A stretch of DNA of 64,000 bases from Cyanoderma ruficeps. Its lineage: Eukaryota; Chordata; Aves; Passeriformes; Timaliidae. Shown here piece after piece: positions 1-13,700 of the stretch. The notes below the pieces were generated by a model. The model saw only the letters and a list, made by a program, of their open reading frames with translations. It searched no databases and had not been told where the DNA came from. The stretch covers positions 5,583,205 through 5,647,204 of the forward strand of contig VZDJ01000056.1 of the NCBI GenBank assembly GCA_008694505.1, written 5' to 3'. Position numbers and translations under genes: made by a program. Each line of letters opens with the position of its first letter. Position 1 is the stretch's first letter.

Positions 1-1647
1 CAAGGTAGCTGCTCTTTCATTTTTTTGTTCATGTTAATTGTTAATTTGTTTAAAATACGGCTTGGTAAAACCAAGTATGAGTGGATCAAACTGTAATCAA
101 TATTTGTGTTAATTACAGCCTTTTGAAAATTGGAAATAATGGCCCAAATCGGTACAAACACAGCAACTGTGAATCATAGGGAAAGGATGAGGGAAAAGGC
201 AGTGTGGGCATTGAAAAGAACAGTCCAGATGAGCTCTGGAAATTTAACTGCTCGTGGAATAAATTTCAACACAAACGAGCAATGCACTCGCAGGCCCGCT
301 GCAGATGGAAGCGACAGTCTTTTGTTTTATGTTTTGTTTTTTCTCCCCATGCCTGCTTGATGGGTGATTTGCGTCTGGTGCTCACGCTGCAAACTCTCCC
401 CGGAGCGAGCATGAGCCGAGCCCGGAGGAGGCACTGCTGTGCTCTGCGCATGAATGAGGCATTCTCAGTGGATATGGGTCATGCTAGTAGATGTACACAG
501 TAAGATTATTTGACTCTTAATTCATGCCACTTGATATAATGTGATAAAACATTTGACATGAGAGATAAGTTCCATTTTAATCTGGTAAGTTATGGGGGAA
601 AGAAAGAGTGGGAATTGGAAAGGAAGAAGAGGTTTCTGAGGGACAGGTGATGTGCAGAAAGAGAAGTATCGAGTGAAGGAAGAGGTTGGTTGGGGAAAAA
701 GCAGCTTTCCCTGCACACAGGGAAACAAAAGAGTGGGTAAGGAAAGCACAGAAGGCTGTTAGAGTTCCAGAGCCAGGAGATTGAGACATGGCACTGCTGA
801 GAGATGGAAGGAAGGAAAGTAGGGAAAGAAGCTGCTTCAAACAGAAATTGAGATATGGACAAATACCCTAGAGAGACTGAAACACTAATGCTGCAGGCTG
901 GTCATCAACAGAAAACCTTTACTATAGAACAGCTACAAGGACAGAAAGGCTGTAACAAAACAAGAGCAACGGAAACAGAGATACCTTTAACATGCATTCA
1001 AACATAAAAAACCCAGGCATCACAGGTCACTGTTCTCTCACATTCCAACAAACTGATCTTGTGCAACTGAAAATTAGCCGTGAACATCTGGAACAATTCC
1101 TAATCTTCATCAAGGAGACCATGTCTCAAATTTACCTTTGGTGGCAAACACCACAACATGGTCCTACTTTATACCCATTCATAATCAGCTCTGTTTTGAT
1201 TAGCTTTTAAAATTATAGTTTAGTATGTTAAATTTTCCATCAGATTCGGAGTGGTTGTCAATGAAACAATGCAAAATGTGGAGAAGAGCTAGCCCTTAGC
1301 AAACACATCTGCCAAAAACCTGGCTCAAATTTGAACAGTGAGAACAATGACTGAGATGTTCTGATACAGAGAAATTTACACAAGCTTAAATACATTAAAG
1401 AGCTCTCTTAGAAGATACTGTTTCTTTAAAATCCACACACAGACTAAGACACAGTAGACTAGAGTAGAGATTCAAAGCAGGCAGAGAGCAGATACGAGTC
1501 TTAGTCAGAAAGAAAGGAAAGATTTATTTATTTTTTGAAGCTATAACCAATAAATTTTCTCAAAATGTGACTTATCCTCCTGTCTTATTTTGTCACATTT
1601 TGTGTCTCTCCTGCTTGGTGTCCAAGGAGGAGAGGGCATTTACTTAC
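1..1647 (-). other. CADPS: CADPS intron (partial, 3' side of window)
   Basis: This is intron downstream of the ERLFD exon; its acceptor is not in the window. The plus strand is purine-rich at about 590-850, so the transcript is pyrimidine-rich and stop-poor there. That explains the overlapping open frames on the minus strand. No exon is seen. Confidence 0.85.
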
Positions 1648-1755
1648 ATCAAATAACCTTTCTATATACATCTCCTCATTGACCTTATCACGCAGGACAT
1701 CCTGAGAGTGGCGGACAAATGTCACATAGGCATCAGCAACATCCATTCCTGGCTT
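1648..1755 (-). CDS. CADPS: CADPS exon, [18 protein letters not shown]...ERLFD
   Basis: The exon is 108 nt, 36 codons in phase 0-0: [36 protein letters not shown]. The acceptor CTCCATGCAG lies behind a long TCTCTC tract, and the donor TTTGAT|GTAAGT is strong. [20 protein letters not shown] is the CADPS form; CADPS2 reads DLADTYIMFVRQNQD as remembered. It is the last exon in the window. The remaining C-terminal exons lie at lower coordinates outside it. Confidence 0.97.
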
Positions 1756-4700
1756 CTGCATGGAGGAGAGAAGAGAAAGAGAGAGAGAGAAATATGAATA
1801 GTGACACAGGGGGCAGCTTCTCTGTGCAGCCTCACCACTGCTTTTCCTTCTCTTCTATCTCCTGCTGTCCTCCTGCAGTTTGCTCTTTCCTTACCTGAGG
1901 GACACTTACCTGATGTCACATTTCTACAGCTCTCTGCAGAATTAAACTGATTTTTGAAGAGTAACCTAAAAGCATGCAAGATTTAGGGATAATGGCATTG
2001 CTTTAAAGCACATGGGAACTGAAGCAGCTGGATGGGAAAATACTTAAAAAAAAATAAAATCTTGTTTGAGTTCACATTGTTTGATATACTGGATTCAAAC
2101 TTACCTCAAAGGAAACCCATTAAAACATGGTAACACGAGTCATTACAAGAGCTGCCACAAAACCTTAAATTTGTGTGGCACATTGTAAGTTTCTTAATAA
2201 CTAGTGTCATTAGTTTCCATTACTGTGATTTACCTCAGATCACAGAGTATCATTTCTCTGCAAGATACGATTGTCAGCCGCTGTAAATTGAAGTTAGTTA
2301 ACACATCCGTGTAATTTCCAGGGTGAAAATGAGGACAGTTTGGAAAGCAGTAGGAAGGGAGTTTTTTAATACAAAGCAAACAATTATCAAGCAAAGGGCC
2401 AGTGCTTGGCCCTTGGGAAGGCAGTGACATTTCTTAACACCTACTGCAACAATGACAAGGTATTAATTTGAAAAACAATGAGGACAACACAAATGTGGCA
2501 GTAGTCAAGTGTTACACTTTCAAGCAATTTTCAGTCTGCTGATCGTGCCCATTCCGAGGCAGGATTAGACAGATTGGTTTGTACCAAGACAATTGCAACA
2601 GAATTACAGAATTAGTTTTAACTAACATTTGTGGAATTAAACTTAAGTGGTGGGTGTCTGTTCAACATCAGGATTTCTTTCCCCTCTGTCCTCTAATCAA
2701 ACAGGTTTTCCCTTCTCCTTCCCCAGGAAAGGCAGTGGCTCACGGACCATGGGGTGGCCTCTGAACAGGTCTAGGAGCTGTGTGGGGCTGGTGGTCGAGT
2801 TCATTAAAAACGTTGAGGCTGTCAGGGAAGCCACTGTAATTAATCTGTCTCTAGGGGCGGGTGGGGAAACAACTGAAAACTAACTCAGGAGAATGATTTC
2901 TGCTCTGATTTACACAAAGAACTGGAGCATCTGTCTGGCTTTGAGGAGAGGAGCAGACCCAGCTGCAGACCTCCCAAGGGTGTCCAAGGTACAAAGCTTT
3001 TGGGAAAGCTTGAAAGGGTTACATGGCATTTTACTAAGACTGCTGCCTTGGAGCAGGAACATAGAAGCCTCAGGGAAGGCCATGCTTTGCCCTTAGAAAT
3101 TATTTAAAATAACTGTTCTGTGTTCAAATTTCTCATGGTAAAATATTTAAGATGCACTGACACAACTAGGAATTTCATCTGAAGGATCTCCACATTTCCA
3201 GGGCAGGAAATAAATTCTGAGATTTTCTTCCCAAGGCTCTCAAAATCTTGCTTTTATTACTCCAAGAGAACAGGATGCCAAGATCTGCACTGGGGTATTT
3301 TAAACCGAGCAACACCTCTTACTGTTCAAGAGTTTGTCTTTTCCATGCTAGGCTCAAGATACGATGATTTTGTAGGCAACATTTAGGTTGGGCTAAAGGG
3401 CTGAAAACACCAAATGCAGATTATATCGTCCAAGATGTCTGATAAATTTATCACACTGTCATGTGAGAACATGCAGAACAATACACCTGCATTAAATACA
3501 CACACATTTTACATTCACATCATCAAACTCAACAGAGCACTCTTGATTTCCGCCACCCTGTTTAACTGGGTGCAGGAACTGGTGTGGTATATTAAGATCT
3601 ATTTTTCTACATTTGCAGTTGCTCAGGATCTTTCTGCCTGTAAATGTTACTGTAACCCCTTATTCCAGCCAACATTCATATATTACACTTCAACTTAATT
3701 TAAATGTAAATTTCTGGCAAGTTAAGTGCTCTGTCTAAGAACATTAAGGGCTCTTTTCCTTATGAATCAAGGTCTAATTAGAGGAGACGATGTACAGTTT
3801 TCCTACACCAATTACAGAAAAATGGAAAAAATTTATTTTCATTAACAATTTCCCAAACACATGTTGGTAGCTCATCACCATTTCCCCAAAGTAATAAAAA
3901 AGTCATTTTCCAAAAGAGTAAAATAAACCAACAATTAGAAGAACAAAAATAAAATAGATTAGCTAATGTGTTAGATGTGTGTTGGCTCAGTTCTAACATG
4001 TCTGGACTTTTTGTTTGGAAATTATACTGTATTTGTACAAGTCCAAATGAAGAATTAACAGAATGCACTGCTCCCATTTCTTTTTTTTTCAAATGTGATT
4101 CAAGCCAATTGCATAAATATGGTACCTTTTTGACACCATCTGCAAATTGTTGCCTAAACAGCCTCATAGGTCTCCATAAGAGGGTAACTGCTCATTATTA
4201 ACATAATGGAGATATCCTTTCCAGTTCAAATGTTAGAAGTATGAAGGCCCATGGTTCAATCTTGGCTGGTAATGCATAATGTGGGTTGCTACACATGCCA
4301 TAAACCCAAGCACCATGCAAATTACTATGACAGAAGTTGTTTAAATTGTGCTTACGGGTACATCCACGTATTTGGAAGCAGCCTTCACCTGTAAAAGGAA
4401 CAAGAAGAGAGTTAACACCATCAGTACCTTTTCAGGTCTTTGTTTTTTCTTTAAACTCTGTAAGACCATCTTCAGGCAAGACTTGGGACAACATAATGCT
4501 GAGTAGGTTGAAAAGGGTGATGAAACTCACTTTCCTGTCTAAAAGGGTGGTATTTTTGTTGTTGTTTTTTTTTGGAGAGGTAACTTTACTGCTGCTAAAG
4601 CTCTAATAGCAGCAGATGATAGTGTGGGAGTTGTGCTTCTACTTCAGCGAGCGGGGGAAGATGGGGTTCGTAAGAAGACATCGTTATTTTCTTCGGAGGC

Positions 4701-7700
4701 CTCGCTCTCCACCTGATGCCACGTGTCTCCCAAGGCACTGCATGCCTCTCCTGCTGGGAGCTGTCTCCCAGGAGCAATGGCAGCTCCCCTGGGAGCGGGA
4801 GCATGATGGCATGGTGAGGCTGACAGGGGCCTGCATCAAGCTAGACACAAGAAAGCACCCGAAGACCACTAATTTTGCTCCCTTCCCATCATCTTGCCCA
4901 CAGTGTGCTTCCCCCAGTTGTGCAGGATGCAGCCTGAGACATTGTCAAGACCAGCCTGGATGAGGCTTTGAGTAACCTGGATAGTGGAAGGTGTCCTTGC
5001 CTGTGGCAGGAGAGCTGGAACAAGATAATTTTTAAGGTCCCTCCCAACTCAAACCATTCTGTGATGCTCTGCTTGGCTGAGAGTTTTCTGATAAGTGTTG
5101 CACAAGAATGCCTGTGGCCGGGCTGGTTGGAAAGTTGTGCTCCAGTTCCATAACCCAGCCCTGTTGCCTTCACATGTAGCCTCTCCTGCACTCACTTGTT
5201 CCTCCCTCACAACAGTGAATTCAACCCAAAAATTATTTTCCCCGTTTTTGCTGGCCCTGATGCTGGCAAGAGCTTACAGACCACGTTGGGGCAGCGTGCT
5301 CCTGCCATGCCACGCAGAAATGCCCTGAAGCTTTTCTGCTTCCCAGACTGAACAGCTACCTCGATTTTCCCTGATTTTCTTCTCTTTTTAGAAGACGCTG
5401 TTGGAGGGAGGGTATCAGAGATGGACACTGCGCTCTGTGGTGTCATCACAAGCTGGTGTGATCTTGTGATCACCCAAATTGACTTTGTCTGTGGTTTTCC
5501 ATGCAGCAGGGTGCACATTGCCTTGCGCAGGAGGCGGGGTGGCCCCTGACGTCAGGGCCAACTCTTCCAACTGAGCAGTGCCCAGCTGGCCATAGAGACC
5601 TTTTTCCCACTGTAGCATAAGGCACAGTGTCTAGAAAGAGTATGGCTGGGATTTTCCACAACGCTTCTGCTTTTAATTAGGGTAAGCGTTGCCGGCCATC
5701 TTTGTTTGGGTGTAAAAGCTCACCTGCTTTTAAATATTTCTAAAGCTACCATTAAAACAGCCTAAATATAACACGCACACAGTTGCATCTTGGGATGAAT
5801 AAATTATGTGTCCCGAATGAGAGAATGAATGTATGTGTGAGACAGAATGTGAGAGTGGGTGGAAGCACTCATATGGTGTGTGTGGGGGGTGCATAATTAA
5901 GCACAATGAGGCGATACAAAAGACCAGACTGGTGGTAATTGCCGAGGTGAATGCAGCGAGTATTGGCAGCGCCCAGGCTGCCGAGCCGGGGGGCAAGAAC
6001 AGAGGGAAGGGCAGGAGGAGGGCACCGAGCGCCTGCTGCTGCCATGTGACCCCGGCTCTGGCTGCCAGAGAGGCTGCAGGGGGACGGGGCACGTCCCAGC
6101 ACAGGAGTTTATGAAGGAGGCAGCAAAAATCAGCACCAGAGCAAACACTTGTCTCCAGGTATTCCTGTTTCCAGCCAGCTGTCTGGACACCTTGCCCTGT
6201 CTCTGCATTTATCCTCACAACTTTCTTGGGAGGTGGTGAAGTGCTATCTCTTGTTCCTGCGGAATGGGAGCGGAGGAGCCTCAGCCTCCGTGCGTGAAGG
6301 CAGCTGGAGCCCATCCAGTGGATGCAGCTCCAGGAGAGCAGGCAGTCATGGCACACCCACGCAGGCAGGGTGCCCATGCGAGCACCAAACCAGCAGTTTT
6401 TTCTGAGCAGCAAAGCCCAACAACCAGGAGGAAAGCCTGGAAAACGATGTGGCTCAACAGCCTGCAGAACTCAAGCTGGGGTCCTTGCTCAGGGCTACAC
6501 CTGTACCTTCAAATATTACACGGAGCATGAAGCCAGGCAGAGGCAAACCTGCCAGCTGAGTGTGGATTTAGCACTCTTGGGTCCAGCTTAGCGCCACTTT
6601 CAAACTACCTTCTCCAAAGCCAAGAGGCGACAAGAATAACTCAGCTTCCTGCGATCTCCTCCCTCCACCCACAAAAAAACTGAGCTGCTTCTCCTGCCCA
6701 CTCTCCTTTAATCAGAATAATTACTTGTTTTTCTTTAAAATCAGATTTGGCTACATTTAGTGAAATTTCCAAACTGCCGGATGTTGTGTGATTTTTGCTA
6801 GGCTGCCGTTTTTCACAAAGTATGTGACTTTGCCATGAAACATCTCAGTTTACCATACAAATTTTGCGCAGAACAAAAATAAGATCTTTTACTTCTGTCT
6901 CCCTTGGGTAACATGGAATCTTTGGTTATAATTACCACAGGTGTAATGCTCTGCCTACAGAGGCCATCCAGATTACAGGGAATTTTAGCAGCTGGCACTC
7001 CTGTGAGCTTGTGGATCTGCACATGCAGACAACCCAGCCAGGGCCTGGGCTGCTGCCGCCAAGATGCACTCAAATGTAGCAACAAACAGAAAAAAAAAAG
7101 TCTGGCCAAATTTAGAAGGGTGTTTTCCTCTCAAAGTGCTCTGCAAGGAGAAGTGGCTAGTGAGAATTTATTAGGACAACAGATGCATTAATTTTATCTT
7201 GAATTTCGAGGCAAGAATTGGAAATGAGGATATCCTACTAGGTGATAAAACTGTCTGTCACAAGACCCCCGAGTACATGTCACTTGCAGAGCGCCTGGAA
7301 AACACGCGATGAAAGAAGTTGGTGGAAGGGGGTGGGAGACTAATGCTTTCTGGAGCTTGGACCATCACACTTTGTTGTATTTGTTCAGACAGGGAAAACG
7401 TGGGAGGTGGTGCAAGCATGCTGTAACAAGAGAGAGAGATTCTGTATTTATCACTGCAAAGACTAAACACAGCAAGTCACATTACTACTGCAGGGAGAGG
7501 AGACTTGCTAAGCCCAGTGCCAAAGGGGTCAGGGCTGCTCCTCAGCCTCCTCTCCCAGTGGCTCCCAGCAAACATGGGGGCCAAAGCGAGAGACGTCCCT
7601 TTGTCAGGAAGGAGCAATCCTGCTCCTCTGTCGTGTGCCCAGCCCACTTGCTGTGGGCGAGGGACCAACACTTCCCTGGAGACATGCACACACCACGCAC

Positions 7701-10700
7701 AGCAGCTATTTGGATACACATCCCTTCCTGACTGAAAACTCATGAAATCCAGGCTTTGGGACCATCTTTGAAGGCTGTGGGTCTGTTGGAGTGGGACAGA
7801 CTGCTTTGCTGCTGCTGCTGGGGCAGTTAACTGTCAGTAAGCGTCCAAGGAGCAGCAGAGAGGATGCCTGAACCCCATACACCCACATGCTGGTCCTGAC
7901 AGGTGCCCAGAGCCCAGGTGCAGCCAGGGCTTTGCTCAGCAATCAAAGGGAGCAGCACTCGGCAGTGTAAACAGTAGGATGTGGTGGGAGCAGTGCAGCA
8001 TCAACCGAGGAACAGCTTGGATTCACGGAGAAGGAAGGGCTGCACATTACAGTCTACACGGGCTGATGCTGGTACTTCCGATGCCTGGAAAGCTGCCGCC
8101 TCCACATCCTCTGCTGCTGGCACACAAGCATTTCCTAACCCTCCACAGCACTGGGATGAGAGAAGGTATCCAGGTATGCACCCCAAGCCATACCCTGCAT
8201 CCCCTTGAGTATGGGTGAGCACAGCTCCGGGGCTGTAACCACACAGGGTTTATCCTGGGAGAAGAGCTGCACTGCGGGGCAGTGAATGGAACACCCTCCC
8301 TTCCTCTGTTCTCCAAAGAACAAAGTGCCTCCAGCACACCTGAAAAGGCAGAATGCTTAGTTTGAACCCCATGGTGGTTCAGATAAGCTGCCAGACTGTG
8401 TGCACAAAGCTGCCAAGAGCAGTTTCTTGCCTCTGCTGTTAAGCCTTCCTAAATCCATCTCCATTTCCAGATGGATCCTACAAACTGCCTCAAACTCAGC
8501 GAAAGGGCCCAAGAGTAGCAAACAGCAGACATTTGCAAGTAACTAAGACAACTCCAAAATGAGATTTTGGAAAGCCTTCCCAGTTTGCAGAGCAGTGCCT
8601 TCTGCCTCTTGCCCAGTCTCTGTGAACAAGTCAGTGCAGAAGAGGTTGCACATGAAGGCAACAGGGCCAGGGTGTGAAATGTGAACACAACTTTCCAAGC
8701 AGCCCAGCCACAGGCATTCATGTGCACAACTGTCTGTGAGAGAAGTGAAGTCCTGCTTGCACAGAGACACTCTTGTAAACTTTCTGGCACATGCATTTTC
8801 AGAAGACCTTTGGAAATCAGCTGCCATGTGTTCATCCTAAGAAGCTGTCACAACAATTTTCTGGAATACAGCTCTGATTGTTAAACCATTGCTGGATAGT
8901 GAGGCCAGTTTTGCACAGATATTGGTCTGGTCCTATACCTTACTAGGAAATATGTGGTGAGCTGTGGATTGGTTCCTCAGTGTTAGGGAGAAATATGGCA
9001 TCAGAGGCACCTTGTGCTTTGTGACCTCACGGCATTTCCCCAACCTTGTTCTCTTTTAGAAACACATAGTCACTCCTTAACTCTCCCTTATTTTGCTGTT
9101 TACTATTTAAAGTTGTCACTGTTACAGCCAGAAGACTGAGAGGAACACACCTGTCACGTGAAGTGACGATGAAGCTAATTGCACGTACACTGCAATGGTT
9201 TGTTTCATATTCATACGTATCCTCTACAGAATAAACTTCACTAAGCTGAATGATGGATGGAGATGGCTTTTCTCTGTGAATCCTGGATGTTTATGTATAT
9301 CTGCATACAAGTTGTTTGTGGATTCATGTGGGGGTTACACTGATCAAACATCACAGAATGGAAGAATTATTAGGTCGCTGATCTAGTCCTGGGAGAGCAG
9401 GAGGTTACAACTCAGAAAAAGAAAATAAAAGCAAAAGAAAAAGAAGGAAACTATAGTCTGTACTTACAGTAAATGACAGGAATGAAGAAAACAAAGTTCC
9501 TTCGTCATATCTAGACAGTTTGGCCAAGACTCCTTCCAAAATGGTGACAAACTACAAAGACAAAAAGTACTGCAATTATTTTTAATAATTGGACAAAGGT
9601 GTAAATATCTGTGTCACCTTCAAAGGAGCCAGTGGACCTCTCAGCATTGCCAAAGGAATGGACCACCTGCTCCTGAGCACAGTGGGTGGGGAGTGGGGAG
9701 AAAGGAGTGCTGTGGTGCACCTCTTGCTGACCAGGACACCCTCGGTGTCCTGGGTGGTGCAGGGGACAGGAGGTGGGTGCAGTGTGTGGGGAATCCAGCA
9801 GAGCCTCTCTGGATGGGGAGGGCTGTGGCTCCTGCTCCCAGTATGCAGTGGCAAGCACGCAGCTAGCTGGGTATTCTCGCAGAAGAGTTGAACTGGCATA
9901 TGTTGGCGGATTATGTTTAAAGGTCTCCACTGTATAATAGGGATGACTTGTTCTCAGAAAGTTTGAAACTAGAGGAAAACACACCCCACCATCTTTCTCC
10001 TTACATACCAATTCCCCTCCATGTTAGCACAGCACACCAGACCTACACAACCACCCAAGGGGAATGCTGGCAGCTGAGCTACAGAAGCTGACTCTGATGA
10101 AAAACAATTTCCAAACAATTAAACCTGACATTTTGGAATGTATTTCCCACTACTGTCATCTCTAAATTAATTTCTTAGAAGAGCATATGGTGATCTCGCA
10201 CAAGATGAGCTATTTTGTCCACACAACCTCATGCGTAGGAGTGGTGACCACCTCTGCATGCCACCCCAATGGCTCTGCAGCAGCATTTAGCAGTGCCACC
10301 CCCTGACTGCAGCTACCCCAGTGCTGTGAGGTGATGCTGACCATGGGGTGTTACCCCATTAACACAACAACCATTCCTTAAAGCCACTTCTGGCCCAGCA
10401 TGGCAATCCTGCTAGCAGAGTATTAAGTCTTATGCAGGTCCTTATCAACAAAGAGTCACCATGAAAGGACTGGGAGATGTATGATCTTGTCTGTGAGAAA
10501 CAAGAAGCCAATTCAGCATCCTAATGTGTCACATTTTAATGGAAACGCACATATTAAAGATGCAACTTTAACAGTGAATCACTTCACCTTAAGCCGAGGG
10601 TTACCTTTGCCACTAGGAGTGTTATCATTTCTTTGACGGTTTCCTCAATTAGTTCATCTATTTTTGAATGGTACTGGTGCTAAAGAAAAATAAAAGGACA

Positions 10701-13700
10701 GGGGGAGGAAAATATTAGCATTGATCACAGCCAACAGCTCTGCACTTGTCAGTCTCTTCCCTTGGTAAGCCACAATGCATAGTATTAAACCAAAGAATTA
10801 TGTAGCTTATTACCCTGGGCCCCACTGCAGTGGCCAGTGACTACTTACACTTGTAGGAGAGACCTTGAATTCAGGAGAATCCTGCATCAGTATTGAAGCA
10901 TGGGCAAACCCTGCCCTGTTCTGTGTGCCAGCAGCTCTGGGAGCCATGCATGGATGTTGGAGGGGAGGCTCTACCATCCCTGTGAGAACCAGGACCCAGT
11001 GCTCCTAGAGATTCTGAAGGCCCTTTGCTCCACTTCTGTGGGCATTATCCTGTCCTGGCACATGGATTGCAGGGGACAGTGGGATACCCCTGCTGCTGGA
11101 GGGGAACAGGCAGCCCTTTCCAAGGGCACCACAAACCACCCAGCCCTCTGCATGGGAATGGGGAGGATGTGCTGCTCCAGGGGAGCTTGCAGTGGGCTCA
11201 ACCACTGGGAATGGTGTTGCACCCTTCCCACCTACTGCAGCAAAGCAGCTGAGCCTGTGTTACCCTGGGTTCAGCAGGCACTTGGCTCAAGTTAAGCACT
11301 TGTTCAAATGCTTTGCTGTTTTGTACTGTGAGATAGATTTAAAAACCACCCAACAAACCATGACGAGCCTCTTTGTCCCATGCAAAAGCCAGCAGGCAGT
11401 GCAGCCCCGAGCCCCGGGCAATGGCAGGTCCCGTGGCAGTAGCTCAGCACTGGCTGACCAAGGCCTGTGCCTGCAGCACCAGCGTTTCTGAGTCTTCAAC
11501 CCAATTTCTGCACATGCCAAACCTTGCTTAGCTTGGGAGCTCTGATGCAATCAGCTGCAATATGGCTAGAATAGGTACTAAAATACAGTCTTCTACTAAT
11601 TTAGAAAAGACCTGTTTCCAATACAAGATTTAATTAGTGAAAACATACAGTATATTCTTATTTTCAATGGACTGAGAAAATACTGATTATGACTGCTTTC
11701 CAACACAAAACATTTGATTTTTCAGTCAAACATTTCAAGCACTGGTGCTAGTCACTATATTCATTACCACTTGGCATTAATATTGTTTTAAAATGTTAAC
11801 ATCAAATCACATTGAAAGAGACAAATCTGCTTTAAATACTAATCAGACTTTGGGAAGGAAGACTGTGAGGGCTTTACAAATGCTAGCTGCTGGTCTCAGT
11901 GTCTGATCGGTACTCTGAACTGCTCTACAGTTAGGGGATTTTTTTCTACGGCAGTAACATTAATATAGGAATTTGGGAAAAAGAAAATAAAAGTAGGACA
12001 CACTTACCCACTCTTTTGCAAACTTTTCAGATGATTGGGGACAGAAATAAAGAGGAAAGTGCAAAAGACAGGAAAAAGAACATATGAAGATAAACAATAA
12101 ATAAACCAAAATCTTTTAAAAAAAGAGACGTATGAGAACAGCAGCATCATGCACAGAAACAATAAGCGATGGAAAATGAAATGGGGTCAAAACCTCCTTT
12201 CGCTGAAATACCAGAGATCGCTACCTGTAGGATTTGGTGGCAGTAAAACAGTGGGAAGGGACCGGATTGTAGCTGACACCTGGCACTCTCTTACGGTTTT
12301 ATTTGGCTCCGAAGAGGAAGGGAACCGGCTGTCGACAGGCAGGGTTCAGCCTCGGGGCAGCCGCACAGCCCTCACTGGGGCGGCAGGGCCAGGGCAGGGG
12401 ATGTGGCACAGCACGTCCCAGCCCACGGCCTGGCTGGGGGCACTCACAGCCTCACCTGGACACGAGGACAAACCGGCACGGCCACGCCACAGGCTGCGAT
12501 CTGCTGGGCCCACGCGGGGGAAAAACAGACACGAACAAGCGGGTGATACTTGCATTGGCAGCTCCCATTCCATGTCCTGCTTTGCAGGTCAAGACATACA
12601 CAAATCCCTTATGGGATCATAGTTATGATTAATCTTTAATGCAGAGCTAGGGCTTATCAGCTCCCAGGATTGACCTGGCCTTTCCCAGCATAGCTGGAAT
12701 GCAGCTGTGGGGCGACAGGGACCTGTAACAGCTTGGTACAGGTAGAAGCTGCTGATGTGCTTGGCAGACACAGCCAGGACTTCCTACGGGAAATGGAAAG
12801 GGGTTGTGCATATATTGGGGTGTCTCTCTCATTATGTTTTCCTTCTGCAACTGCATTTTCTGTGTGTGTAAAACTTTGCAAACAAGAATTCAGCTAACTG
12901 CTTTCATCAAGTAAGTCATGAGTTTGAATTCAAACATGACTAGCTATGTGCAAAGCAATTCATTGTGAAATGCACTGACTGATGCATGTTCAATTACAAG
13001 CTTGTTTCAAAAGCAAATAAGAGCCCCAATGGAATAAAACCACAGCTCTGAGAGCACGAGAGGAGCCTGTGCATGCACCAAGGTGGTGTAGCAGTACCCT
13101 GAGCGCTCATTCCCATCGCAGCCGCAATCCCCAGGGCAGAGGGAACCCCGGTGCCCCGGCAGTGACCATGCAGGACAGGGCCTGCCCCAGGCAGCCACAG
13201 CCATGTGCACCCTGTGCCACCAGTGCCACAGCCCCAGCTCCACCTCAGGAAGGGGAGCCTTGGCCAGGACAGGTCAGAGACAGCGGTGGTTTGGAAAGCG
13301 AGCGCCTGGTGCTGCTACAGATGCCTGGCTTGCAAAACCAGCAATTCCAGCAGCTCCTTCTACATTCCTCATGGAAACACTCAAGGTTAAAGATCGCAGA
13401 GTTGGTTTGCTTTACCCAGCATAGCCCCCACTCTGGATCAAGTTCATCATAGCTTTCTATTAGCTCAATTATTACAATCCATAATCAGTGCACTACAATG
13501 ATTCAACTTGACTTTATGTGATGAGTATCTTGCCTTGTCATGTAACAGATTGTGTGTATGTTGTATTTCTCTAAGGACCATCTGACCTTAGATATTAAAT
13601 AGAAACATACTAGACCAACTGAGAAACATTTAATACATACATTTATCCCCTTAGATGTATTAAAAATTCAGAGGAAAAATAAATATTTAAGATGGTAAAG

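Larger units (their letters stand above)
4389..9467 (-). other. CADPS: CADPS intron, 5.1 kb
   Basis: The intron contains a CR1 3' fragment (4940-5070), an inverted pair of an unidentified dispersed repeat (5097-5201 and 8624-8730) and several GC-richer blocks between 5900 and 8400. Those blocks carry long but non-protein-like open frames. Confidence 0.85.

Noticed and set aside
5730..6413. Minus-strand open frame of 227 codons, the longest outside the exons
   Set aside because: It lies in a GC-richer intron block. The translation is low in charged residues, rich in Cys, Ser and His, has no recognisable domain and no splice-site support. It overlaps other open frames in both directions, as expected for composition-driven openness.
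9350..9400. CACAGAATGG and GATCTAGTCCTGG, reminiscent of a CR1 end
   Set aside because: Only two short scattered matches to CR1; too little to call an element.
9511..10011. Minus-strand open frame of 166 codons running into exon 9468-9551
   Set aside because: It reaches the exon in a different frame from FVTILEG and has no protein-like features. The exon's own acceptor at 9552 fits CADPS exactly.
12149..12622. Plus-strand open frame of 157 codons in a CpG-richer patch
   Set aside because: It has no domain, no splice support and is antisense to CADPS. The composition explains the missing stops.
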